64,000 bases of DNA, taken from positions 359,089-423,088 of the forward strand of contig JAHDWK010000001.1 in NCBI GenBank assembly GCA_023382655.1. Direction: 5' to 3'. Made by a program: the position numbers and the translations under genes. The stretch is from Anaerolineae bacterium. GTDB lineage: Bacteria > Chloroflexota > Anaerolineae > Promineifilales > Promineifilaceae. The first letter of the stretch is position 1; each line of letters begins with the position of its first letter. The notes under the pieces are model-generated. The model worked only from the letters and a program-made list of their open reading frames with translations, did not search any database and was not told the origin of the DNA. This document shows, one piece after another, positions 39,282 to 47,327 of the stretch.

Positions 39282-41171
39282 TCAAGATTTGTGGGCTTTC
39301 AGGTGGGCGTTTTCTGCTTGCAGGGCGCGGATTTTTTCGGAGGCCATTTCTTTCATTTGTTTGATGGCCTGGTTTTGTTTTTCGATCATCTCGCGCGCCT
39401 GCTTGAACTGCCCGCTTAACTGTTTTAATTGTACCTCACGTTCCACCAGCCGGGCATGGATTTCGGCCAGGCGTTCACCCTGGGCGCGGGTTTCTTGCAG
39501 GTAACGGTTCACTTCGGCTTCGGTGGCCTGCAACTGATTCTGGCTTTCGCGCAGGGTGGCCTGCATGTTCTTTTTGTCCGACTTGAGCAGGTTAATGGTA
39601 TGTTGTAGTTCTTCTGTTTGTTGTCGCCAGGCGGTTTCTTTTTCGGTCACGGCCGTTTGCCACTTTCCCGCTTCTTGTTCCTGCTGTGTTGTGGCTTCCT
39701 GTTGTTTTGCCAACTTCTCTTGCCAGGCGTTTATTTCGGCCTGTTGCTGCGCCAGGGTGGTTTGCGTTTCTTCAATTTCTGTCTGTAGCCGCTCAATCTG
39801 GGTGGCCTGGTTTGCCGCCGTTTCCCGCGCCGTTTCCAATTCAGCGCGCGTGGATTCCAGGCTGGCTTTGTACCAGATGATTTGTTCCAGGTATTCCTGT
39901 TCGGCGTCAGCCAGTTCCCCTTCCAACTGGGTGATCCGTTCCGCCAATTCGGCCAGAGCCGCCGCGTCTACCAACGGCCGTGTCTTGCTCTCCTGCAATC
40001 CTCGCAGTTCTGTCAGCGCCTTTTCCAATTCCTCGTCCAGGTCGTGCCGCTGTTCGCGCAGCAGGTTCATGGTATTGGCGCTTTCTTCTAGCTGGAACTG
40101 CATCTTTTGCAGTTGCGTTTCCAATTCGGCCGCCCGTTTTTCCTTTACCTCGGCCAGTTCTTGCCAGCGCACCAGCGAATCTTCCTGGTCGGCCTGATAT
40201 TGCAGGTTGTTGCGGTGGATCGTTTCCAGACTATCCAACCGTTGCGCATAGTTTTCATTTTCTTTAGTGACTGTTTCTAGCGTGGCATCCACTTCTGCTT
40301 TTTCAGCCACCAGGACGGTGTGTTTCTGGCGCAAGTCATTGTACAGATCGCGTAGCCCACCCAATTCCTGGTTTTGGTCGGTCATCAATTCACGGGCAAT
40401 GTTGAGTTCATTACTTTGCCGTTCAATTTGGGTCTTTTGTTGGCGGATGGTTTCCTGGGTTTCATCCAGACTACGTTTTTGCCCGGTCAGTTCGCTGCGC
40501 ACGGCCGTGAGCTGCTCCGTTAAGGAATTGATCTTGCCATATGCTTCGCCGGCCATCTCCGTCAGCCGCTTCTCAAAATCCTGCTCCATTTCATAACGAG
40601 AAGCCAGCGCCGCCGCCAGTTCCACCTGAAGCAGATGAAGCGCCTCCATTTCTGATTCATTGTGGGTGAGAAAACCGGTGTCTAACTTGTCGGCCAATTT
40701 ATCGGTCTGGGCGGTGAGGCGAGATTCATCTATCAGTGCGCCGGTGGCCCGGTAGCGGGCCAGATCGGCCTCGTCTATGCTGCTCATCCAGCCTTGCACC
40801 TTGCCGCCGGGATGGACGGTCAGGGAGACGGCATACACATCACCCAAGATATGCCCCTTCTCGGCCACCTCAATGGTGTGGCAGTAGGCAGAGCCGGTAA
40901 TGGTGCCTTTGACAACGACTTTAGGCGCGACAATATGCCCCACCACTGTAGCTTCCGCATGGATGATCACCGGTTTGTCCGTGCTTAAGCCTTCCACCAG
41001 ATAACCGGTTACGTCCAGCCACTCTTCTTTTTCGCGCCGGAAACGGGAAATAAAGCCGGGTTTACGGCCGTTGGTCCCATTTTTTGTTTGCTGAAGGGCT
41101 GTTTCCGGGAGGGTTATGGGTTTATCGGTGGTTTTGGTTTCCGGTACAGCAGGTTCTTTTAAGGCTGCCAT
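39282..41171 (-). CDS. bactofilin-domain protein with very long coiled coil
   Basis: 629 residues from ATG 41171, with GGAGG upstream. A basic N-terminus is followed by a bactofilin/polymer-forming beta-helix domain (about 63-125: VVGHIVAPKVVVKGTITGSA, KGHILGDVYAVSLTVHPGGK). From about residue 175 to the C-terminus the sequence is continuous heptad-like coiled coil rich in Glu, Gln and Leu. Bactofilins polymerise into membrane-associated filaments; the coiled coil would project a long rod. Most bactofilins are under 200 residues, so this is an unusual scaffold-like form. Monocistronic by spacing. Confidence 0.85.
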   Translation of the reverse strand: MAALKEPAVPETKTTDKPITLPETALQQTKNGTNGRKPGFISRFRREKEEWLDVTGYLVEGLSTDKPVIIHAEATVVGHIVAPKVVVKGTITGSAYCHTIEVAEKGHILGDVYAVSLTVHPGGKVQGWMSSIDEADLARYRATGALIDESRLTAQTDKLADKLDTGFLTHNESEMEALHLLQVELAAALASRYEMEQDFEKRLTEMAGEAYGKINSLTEQLTAVRSELTGQKRSLDETQETIRQQKTQIERQSNELNIARELMTDQNQELGGLRDLYNDLRQKHTVLVAEKAEVDATLETVTKENENYAQRLDSLETIHRNNLQYQADQEDSLVRWQELAEVKEKRAAELETQLQKMQFQLEESANTMNLLREQRHDLDEELEKALTELRGLQESKTRPLVDAAALAELAERITQLEGELADAEQEYLEQIIWYKASLESTRAELETARETAANQATQIERLQTEIEETQTTLAQQQAEINAWQEKLAKQQEATTQQEQEAGKWQTAVTEKETAWRQQTEELQHTINLLKSDKKNMQATLRESQNQLQATEAEVNRYLQETRAQGERLAEIHARLVEREVQLKQLSGQFKQAREMIEKQNQAIKQMKEMASEKIRALQAENAHLKAHKS

Positions 41172-41361
41172 GTGACGGCATGACCTCCAACATCTTGTGT
41201 AAAACGTTAGAAAATTTATCCTGACAAAAGGCTGGATTTTGACAGCAACTTGCCATACCAAAGTGCTGTGTTATGGCCTTTGCCGGTATATTTCAGGGTA
41301 CTACATATGGAGGCAAAGTCAAATAGGATAGATGGTGTGTAAATTGCCCGTTTAGGCAGCC

Positions 41362-41367
41362 ATTATA
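41362..41367 (-). promoter_or_regulatory. candidate -10 box for the bactofilin gene
   Basis: Minus-strand TATAAT (complement at 41362-41367), about 190 bp upstream of the gene; the -35 region is weak. Confidence 0.35.
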
Positions 41368-41390
41368 CCTGACAAAGCGAGCAAGTGGCA

Positions 41391-41417
41391 GATAGTCACC
41401 TGCTACCTGCCACTGGC
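41391..41417. repeat. CACCTGCTACCTGCCAC repeat hairpin after the phn operon
   Basis: AGTGGCAG pairs with CTGCCACT across a TCACCTGCTAC loop, directly beyond the last phn gene. It belongs to the CTTGCCACCTG family also seen inside coding sequence at 30690-30715 and 32779-32800. Confidence 0.55.
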
Positions 41418-41422
41418 AACCA

Positions 41423-42958
41423 TCAAATTACCCGATTCCGAATTTCCGAACTGGCATAATCCAGCAAACTTACTACCAGAGCAATCGCCAGCATCATCAC
41501 GCTGGCCTGTTGATAGCGCAGTTGCTGGATGTTTTGTGAGAGCACAAAACCGATGCCACCACCGCCGACGAAACCAATGACGGTAGACATACGCACGTTG
41601 ATGTCCCAGCGGTAAAAGGCGAAGGCGATATAGGGAGGGATGATCTGGGGAATGACCGCATAGGCGATCACCTGAATGCGGTTAGCGCCGGTAGCGGTAA
41701 TGGCTTCCACCGGGCCACTGGCAATGCTTTCTACCTGCTCTGAGAACAGTTTGCCCAGGGCGGCAATGGAGTGGAACGTCAGGGCCATGAAACCGGCAAA
41801 GGGGCCAATGCCCACCCAAATGACAAAGACGATAGCCAAAATGAGCGATTCAATAGAGCGCAGGATATTTAAGAGGGTGCGGCAAACGGTGTAAATGGCC
41901 AGACCAATAGGAAACGGCCGTTTGGGATCAAACCATAATCCGGCCCCAGCCCCTGCTATGGCGGCTATGATGGCCGGTATGGTCGTCCAATACTCTGGCC
42001 TGTCTGGCAGGTAAAGCCAGACCAGCACTGACCCGATGGCAAAAATGGAGATAGCCGCCCCCACCGCCGTTAACACGGCCGTCAGCAACCGTGCTGCTGA
42101 CCGTGACCAGGAAAGCACAGCTTCTTGCCCATAATGACTGCCCCAGGACATGGCCATTAGCCCACCCAACAACATCATCAAGGCCGGTGTAGCCAGGCGA
42201 ATGAAGTAGGCCACCACAAAAATAAAGTTGCCAATAAACCCCCACACCGGCCCCAACGCCACTTGAATCTGGTGACCGGCCACTAGCCCCAACTCCGCTA
42301 CCAACCCCAGGGCAAAAAAGGCGAGCAAAATAGCCACGCCCACACGCAAATTGAGCAGAATGGCTTCCTGGCGAGACGGCCGTGCCGTGGCCGTACTCGG
42401 CCCACCGACCCGTATCCGCAGCAGGAGCCAGAGCAAGAACACGACCAGGATCAGCATGACCAACCCCTGCCAGGGTTCGGCGCTGACGGCCGTGGCGTAG
42501 CCAAACAAAATCCCAGTTACCTGGCCGGCGACCCACCAACCAGCAGGGAAGGCAATAATCGCCGCCATAATGGCCGCCAGCGGCATCGTCACCGGTTCCA
42601 TCAAGTTGCGCGCCGCCAGGAAGGACACGGGCACAGCCAGGAGGGTGCCTATGGTTGAGGCCATCAGGGCCATGAGAATGGTTTCTGCCATGCGTTCCAA
42701 CGTCACTTTGGTGGTTGCACTCAGTCCGTTTATCTGGCCTGTGGCTGCATCTGTCGTGAAAATATCAGGGCGCGCCAGCGCCTGCAACACATTAAACAAC
42801 TGCGCCTGGCGTCGGGGCTGCGTCGGCGTTTCCAGGTTGACCTCCGTTATCTCCACCGCATAAGCATAGACAACGATAAGCAGCACAACCAGGATAAAGG
42901 TGCGCAAGGCCTTCTTGGTGGGGGACAGCCAACTTGATTTTTGGTTTAATGCAGTCAT
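41423..42958 (-). CDS. phnE: phosphonate/phosphite ABC transporter permease, second copy
   Basis: 511 residues, about twice the usual PhnE length. The conserved permease core lies at the C-terminus: ALGKLFSEQVESIASGPVEAITATGANRIQVIAYAVIPQIIPPYI with the EAA-like loop, and FYRWDINVRMSTVIGFVGGGGIGFVL. The N-terminal half repeats the family's TILMALMASTIGTLLAVPVSFLAARN start and adds extra membrane helices between the two conserved blocks. Paralog of the upstream phnE; together they probably form a heterodimeric channel. Last gene of phnDCEE. Confidence 0.9.
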   Translation of the reverse strand: MTALNQKSSWLSPTKKALRTFILVVLLIVVYAYAVEITEVNLETPTQPRRQAQLFNVLQALARPDIFTTDAATGQINGLSATTKVTLERMAETILMALMASTIGTLLAVPVSFLAARNLMEPVTMPLAAIMAAIIAFPAGWWVAGQVTGILFGYATAVSAEPWQGLVMLILVVFLLWLLLRIRVGGPSTATARPSRQEAILLNLRVGVAILLAFFALGLVAELGLVAGHQIQVALGPVWGFIGNFIFVVAYFIRLATPALMMLLGGLMAMSWGSHYGQEAVLSWSRSAARLLTAVLTAVGAAISIFAIGSVLVWLYLPDRPEYWTTIPAIIAAIAGAGAGLWFDPKRPFPIGLAIYTVCRTLLNILRSIESLILAIVFVIWVGIGPFAGFMALTFHSIAALGKLFSEQVESIASGPVEAITATGANRIQVIAYAVIPQIIPPYIAFAFYRWDINVRMSTVIGFVGGGGIGFVLSQNIQQLRYQQASVMMLAIALVVSLLDYASSEIRNRVI

Positions 42959-42973
42959 ATGGTGTAACCGACC

Positions 42974-43007
42974 AGACCTGACAGGTTTTGATAAAGCTGT
43001 CAGGTCT
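42974..43007. repeat. AGACCTGACAG palindromic element, copy 2
   Basis: Arms 42974-42984 and 42997-43007 are exact reverse complements, 12 bases apart, in the gap between the two phnE genes. Same element as 26095-26127. Inside an operon it cannot be a full terminator and may modulate expression of the second permease. Confidence 0.8.
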
Positions 43008-43017
43008 TAACCAATCC

Positions 43018-44850
43018 CTATATGAGCCGTTTACGCAGTCTGGCGCTCACAAAGTCCAACAGACTGACCATAACGGCAATGGCAATAATCGTCACGGCCA
43101 CTTGCCGGTATTGCAGCAAATTGGCGTAGCGCAGCAAAATCACGCCAATACCACCACCACCCACAATACCGATGATCGTAGATAGGCGCACATTGATGTC
43201 CCAGCGATAAAAAGCGAAGGCAATGAAGGAGGGGACAATTTGCGGAATGACCGCATAGACAATGGTTTGCAGCCGATTGGCGCCGGTAGCGGTAATCGCT
43301 TCCAGGGGGCCTTGCTCAATGTTTTCTACCTGTTCCGAGAAAAGTTTGCCCAGGTCGGCAATGGAGTTGAGGGTCAGCGCCAGCACCCCGGCAAATGGCC
43401 CTAAACCGACCCAGGCGATAAAGATGATGCCCAGAATAATCGGTTCGATGGCCCGCAGCAGATTTAACACGCCGCGTGTCACGGTGTAGATGAACATGCC
43501 GATGGGAAGCGGTCGTCGCGGGGGCACCGTCAACGCGGCCACACCTAAAACAGCGCCTACCACCAATGCCGGTAGGGTCGTCCAGTTTTGCGGATTTTCA
43601 AATGTATAAAACCAATTGAGCATAGAGCCGAAGCTGTAGACGAACACGGCCGTGCCCGTACCGGTGAGTACTCCGGTGAGCAAACGCGCTGGCGTCTCCG
43701 GCAACCGCGACATTGCTTCTTCCCCATAACGGTTGCCCCAGGAAATGCCCACAAATAGTGCCACCAACGCCATAAAGATGGGAAACATTACTCTGACCAG
43801 ATCAGAGGTCACCACCAAAAAAGTAGCTAAAAAGTGTAGGTTGCCTGATAGTGGCGTTACCCAGCGACCAAACAACAGGCCCATATTTGCCAACAACATC
43901 ACACTCAACAATAGCAGCAGCAGCGCCAACAAAATTCGCACCCAGGCGAAAATACGTTTGCTCAGGGGTTGGCTACTATCGGTGGTGACAGGTGGCCCCA
44001 GGCGTAAAACAGGCCACACCAGCACGGCGGCTAACAGCATGATACCCAGCGCCATAATAGTAGACCAATCGGTAATAGAAAGTGCCAGGCTGACCAATGG
44101 CCGGGATACAAGCCGGGCCAGATAAACGCCTATGGGTACGGCCGTGATCGCGGCCATCACGGCAGCCAATGGCGCCGTGGCCCCTGCCATGAGGTTGCGC
44201 GCCGCCAGGAAAGAAACAGGTACAGCCACAATGGTAGCCAGCGTGGAAGCCATCAGAGCTATCAAAACCGTTTCCAGAATGCGCTCCCAGGTTGATTTGG
44301 CCGCCTCGCTCAGACCGGCGATCTGGCTGTCTAAAATCTCCTCGATCTCGATGCGCTGCGGTGCATCCGATTCGCGCACATCGGGCATGGTAAAACGAAC
44401 CTCAAACTGGCCCTGATCATCTGCCCGAAAGTTAGTCAGTTGGCGTGGCGTCACCCCTTCGCCAGGCGGGTACCAACGCAGCACACCCCGTGTAAAAGGG
44501 GGGAAGCCTTCGCCGCTAATGGTCAGCGGGTCTTGGGTTGTGTTGGCGCAGTTGGGGGCTAACGTAATGGTACGGCCGTCATACGTAATCTGAGAACCCC
44601 GCACCTCTTCTGGACAGGGCGCCCGAAAAGAAAGACTGTTACGTTGTGTCTCATAGGTATAGGCAAAAATATCAGGGCGGGACATCTGCCGCAGCAAATT
44701 GACCAGGTTTTCCTGCCGTGTGGGTTCCTGAGGCACGCGCAAGTCTATATTCACAACCTGCACTGCATAGGCATACACCAGGAACAGGATCACGCCCAGA
44801 AGGATATTTCGCAGTAACCGCCAGCGCGGCGAGCGATCTTCACCTTTCAT
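43018..44850 (-). CDS. phnE: phosphonate/phosphite ABC transporter permease, first copy, with extracytoplasmic insert
   Basis: 610 residues. After the first membrane helix comes a soluble segment of about 130 residues (about 50-180, with FTRGVLRWYPPGEGVTPRQL and paired cysteines in FRAPCPEEV and APNCANT) that should lie outside the membrane and has an Ig-like/IPT look. The permease core follows, with TVLIALMASTLATIVAVPVSFLAARN and the C-terminal FYRWDINVRLSTIIGIVGGGGIGVILL. ATG overlaps the phnC stop by one base (TAATG). The insert may dock the binding protein. Confidence 0.9.
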   Translation of the reverse strand: MKGEDRSPRWRLLRNILLGVILFLVYAYAVQVVNIDLRVPQEPTRQENLVNLLRQMSRPDIFAYTYETQRNSLSFRAPCPEEVRGSQITYDGRTITLAPNCANTTQDPLTISGEGFPPFTRGVLRWYPPGEGVTPRQLTNFRADDQGQFEVRFTMPDVRESDAPQRIEIEEILDSQIAGLSEAAKSTWERILETVLIALMASTLATIVAVPVSFLAARNLMAGATAPLAAVMAAITAVPIGVYLARLVSRPLVSLALSITDWSTIMALGIMLLAAVLVWPVLRLGPPVTTDSSQPLSKRIFAWVRILLALLLLLLSVMLLANMGLLFGRWVTPLSGNLHFLATFLVVTSDLVRVMFPIFMALVALFVGISWGNRYGEEAMSRLPETPARLLTGVLTGTGTAVFVYSFGSMLNWFYTFENPQNWTTLPALVVGAVLGVAALTVPPRRPLPIGMFIYTVTRGVLNLLRAIEPIILGIIFIAWVGLGPFAGVLALTLNSIADLGKLFSEQVENIEQGPLEAITATGANRLQTIVYAVIPQIVPSFIAFAFYRWDINVRLSTIIGIVGGGGIGVILLRYANLLQYRQVAVTIIAIAVMVSLLDFVSARLRKRLI

Positions 44851-45602
44851 TAGCCAATGCGCTCGGCTTCCTGGCCGTAAATTTCCTTGAAACGATCATC
44901 ATCAATTTCGCTGGGCAGGCCATCAAAAACCAGGCGACCACGATTCAGGGCAATGGCGCGTGTGCCATACTGCTGCACCAGGTCCAGAAAGTGCAGGCTG
45001 CACAGCACCGTAATGTTGTCTTCCTGGTTGATTTGCTGTAGGTAGCGCATGATGCTATGCGCCAGGGAAGGGTCCAGACTGGCGACCGGTTCATCGGCCA
45101 ACATCATCTCTGGCTCTTGCATCAGGGCGCGGGCAATACCCACCCGCTGTCGCTGCCCCCCACTTAACTCATCGGCGCGGTTGCTGGCCTTGTCCGGGAT
45201 ACCTACCCGTTCCAGATTGGCATAAGCGCGTTGTAGATCTGTTTTGGGAAAACGGCCCAAAATGCTGGCTAGAGGGTTTACATAACCAAGCCGTCCGCTG
45301 AGTACATTGGTCAACACAGAGGAACGATCAACCAGATTGAAGTGCTGAAAGATCATGCCGATGCGACGGCGAGCGCGGCGCAGCTCTTCGCCCGTGATGT
45401 GCGACAACTGCACATCATTCCACCAGATTTCCCCCGATGTAGGCTCGATCAGGCGGTTGATGCAGCGTAGCAGTGTACTCTTGCCTGACCCGCTCAGACC
45501 GATAATAGCTAAAAATTGTCCCGGCGGCACTTCAAAGCTGACATCATTCAGGGCGACAGTACCGTCATCATAGATTTTGGTGAGATTGATGACTCGTAGC
45601 AC
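44850..45602 (-). CDS. phnC: phosphonate/phosphite ABC transporter ATP-binding protein
   Basis: 250 residues. Walker A GLSGSGKSTLLRCINRL, Q-loop GMIFQHFNLVDRSS, ABC signature LSGGQRQRVGIARALMQEP, Walker B MMLADEPVASLDP, and the H-loop SLHFLDL. The RSSVLTNVLSGRLG stretch is typical of PhnC. One-base overlap with phnE downstream; a hairpin separates it from phnD upstream. Confidence 0.96.
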   Translation of the reverse strand: MLRVINLTKIYDDGTVALNDVSFEVPPGQFLAIIGLSGSGKSTLLRCINRLIEPTSGEIWWNDVQLSHITGEELRRARRRIGMIFQHFNLVDRSSVLTNVLSGRLGYVNPLASILGRFPKTDLQRAYANLERVGIPDKASNRADELSGGQRQRVGIARALMQEPEMMLADEPVASLDPSLAHSIMRYLQQINQEDNITVLCSLHFLDLVQQYGTRAIALNRGRLVFDGLPSEIDDDRFKEIYGQEAERIG

Positions 45603-45621
45603 GAGAACTCCGCAAAGCTAA

Positions 45622-45653
45622 GAAGCCGGGAGACTTTTTTATCTCCCGGCTTC
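45622..45653 (-). promoter_or_regulatory. intercistronic hairpin between phnD and phnC
   Basis: 12-bp perfect stem (45622-45633 / 45642-45653, GAAGCCGGGAGA) with an 8-base loop. There is no T-run on the minus strand, so it is best read as a stabilising or partial-attenuation hairpin that raises the level of the binding-protein message over the transporter genes. Confidence 0.75.
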
Positions 45654-45674
45654 CTTGTTCAATTATCGCGTTAG

Positions 45675-46877
45675 TTAACCTGGGCCGAGGACATCTTCCT
45701 CAGTGATGCCGAGGGCGTCCATAGCCGCACGCACCGGATCATAGAAGCTGTCACGGACGGGATCAATACCTGTCCAGGCATAGAAATCTTGGGCACATAT
45801 GGATTCGGCGCAGGCTTCGCTGCGGGTGAAGACGACCAATGCATCCACGATCTCTTGGGCCAGGGAGAGGGGAAACGCGGGACCAAAGGAGACGGTGTCA
45901 TTGGGGATTTGTGGCGTCAGTTCCAGGATGCGCGTCTGCTCAAAGATGTCCGGGGCATTGTTAGTCGCAGAAGCGCGGGCATCTAAAATACGGTAGCCAC
46001 CTTCGTCGGGTCCACCGTCAATGAGGGAATGCCCATCAGCGTTGAAGGTCAACTCACCAGCGTCACGCCAGATTTCGGGGTCGTCTACGCCATAGGTCCA
46101 GGTACGGTCGGACATCAGGGGTGGGCTGAAGAAGGCCGTGCCAAAGTCTACGTCTTCACTGTAGACGGCCAGCATAGCCGCAGGGTGGCCGGGGACTTCG
46201 GTAATTTCACCGGGTTCAATTCCGGCTTCGCGCAGCATGGCCAGAGGATAGAGATACCCGGAGGTGGAGGTATAGCTGGGGATGGCCCAGGTACGGCCTG
46301 CCAGGTCTTCTAATGTTTCAATATCACTGTCGGCACGGACGACAAACATGGCCGTGTACCAGGAGAGTCCCTGGCGCACGGCGGCGCCGCCTACGGTTAC
46401 GCCACAGCGCTGATTAGCCAGCACATACCCCTGGGCGGGAATAAAGCCGATGGTATCGTCGGGGGAGGCGCACATTTCTTCAATTGTGGCGGCATAGCTG
46501 GTGGGGACAATGACTTCATAATGCAAGCCGGTGGCCTGGTTCAGCGCATCAGCCATCACTTCACCGCCGGTCACAATCAGGGCGGCTTCTACCGAGGGGA
46601 CGAAGAGGACTTTGATCGGCCGTTCCTCAGAACCAAGCGGCGCTGTTTCCGCCATCACTTCTTCGACAACGGTTTCCACGACAGTTTCCACCACTGTTTC
46701 GGTGACGACGCGGGTAACTTCTACCGGCACTTCTACTTCCACCGGCACTTCCACTTCTTCCGTCACCGTTTCGGTGATAACGCGGGTGACTTCCACTGTT
46801 TCCGGCGTACAGGCAACGACCAGCGCTGCGAGCATGAGAAATAAAACTGTAAGGGTAAGGACTCGTTTGTTACTCAT
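45675..46877 (-). CDS. phnD: phosphate/phosphite/phosphonate-binding lipoprotein
   Basis: 400 residues. Signal peptide with lipobox VVAC, followed by an unusual Glu/Val/Thr linker (TEEVEVPVEVEVPVEVTRVV, about residues 25-75), then a periplasmic-binding-protein type 2 fold: IKVLFVPSVEAALIVTGGEV, DDTIGFIPAQGYVLANQRCG, WYTAMFVVRADSDIETLEDLAGRTWAIP, VDALVVFTRS. First gene of phnDCEE. No C-P lyase, phosphite dehydrogenase or phosphonatase gene is nearby, so the substrate stays open. Confidence 0.94.
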   Translation of the reverse strand: MSNKRVLTLTVLFLMLAALVVACTPETVEVTRVITETVTEEVEVPVEVEVPVEVTRVVTETVVETVVETVVEEVMAETAPLGSEERPIKVLFVPSVEAALIVTGGEVMADALNQATGLHYEVIVPTSYAATIEEMCASPDDTIGFIPAQGYVLANQRCGVTVGGAAVRQGLSWYTAMFVVRADSDIETLEDLAGRTWAIPSYTSTSGYLYPLAMLREAGIEPGEITEVPGHPAAMLAVYSEDVDFGTAFFSPPLMSDRTWTYGVDDPEIWRDAGELTFNADGHSLIDGGPDEGGYRILDARASATNNAPDIFEQTRILELTPQIPNDTVSFGPAFPLSLAQEIVDALVVFTRSEACAESICAQDFYAWTGIDPVRDSFYDPVRAAMDALGITEEDVLGPG

Positions 46878-46953
46878 ATTTCCTCCTTGAAATTAGGAAT
46901 GGGCTATCAACGGCAAGGATTTGTTGATGGCCTGATGTTTTTCAAGCTGCCGG

Positions 46954-46981
46954 ATTATAACTGAGTTAGACCTGATGCCAA
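46954..46981 (-). promoter_or_regulatory. promoter of the phn operon
   Basis: Minus-strand TTGGCA (complement 46976-46981), 16 bp, TATAAT (complement 46954-46959): 5 of 6 and 6 of 6 matches, about 77 bp upstream of phnD. No evident PHO box. Confidence 0.65.
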
Positions 46982-47150
46982 ATGATAACAACTCCGTTTT
47001 TGTCATTAAATTTGTGGGCATATAATTCCTTGACAGGCGATTGGGCCGCTTCAATTTTTGCCGTGGCGGGATTGTGAACTTGCCAAGGAACGAGAATTAA
47101 ACAACTTACACGAGACTGGAGATTAGAGATTGGAGATTGGCCAGGCATTC
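46982..47150 (-). pseudogene. possible gene remnant with AGATTGG repeat
   Basis: The minus strand carries a short frame ending VHNPATAKIEAAQSPVKELY and HKFNDKNGVVIIWHQ that looks like a protein C-terminus, but the 5' part is only an AGATTGGAGATTAGAGATTGG repeat (47113-47142). I read it as a decayed gene truncated by the repeat; no family recognised. Confidence 0.3.
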
Positions 47151-47154
47151 AATC

Positions 47155-47262
47155 TTCAATTCCTCCCCGCCGCTGGCAATGCGGGGTACCACTTCATCAT
47201 AATCCCGAATGTCTGGCAACATTTCGGCATTTTCTACCAGTTGGGCGAATTTGGAATCAACT
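47155..47262 (-). pseudogene. possible antitoxin-gene remnant
   Basis: Minus-strand translation gives FAQLVENAEMLPDIRDYDEV and VPRIASGGEEL, reminiscent of the C-terminal half of Phd/YefM-type antitoxins. The frame then runs into the AGATTGG repeat, and the 5' half is replaced by a palindromic GTAGGGCGATTTT repeat. Probably a relic. Confidence 0.35.
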
Positions 47263-47269
47263 CTGCAAC

Positions 47270-47300
47270 GTAGGGCGATTTTCAAAATCGCCCTACGTCG
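47270..47300. repeat. GTAGGGCGATTTT palindromic repeat
   Basis: ACGTAGGGCGATTTT and AAAATCGCCCTACGT form an almost loop-free palindrome. Related hairpins: 15054-15071 and 56997-57036. Confidence 0.8.
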
Positions 47301-47327
47301 GGAAAGTCAAAATTCACCAATGTGCAA

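Noticed and set aside
41423..46877. Phosphite-oxidation (ptx) operon
   Set aside because: Only transport genes are present; no ptxD-like dehydrogenase lies within the window.
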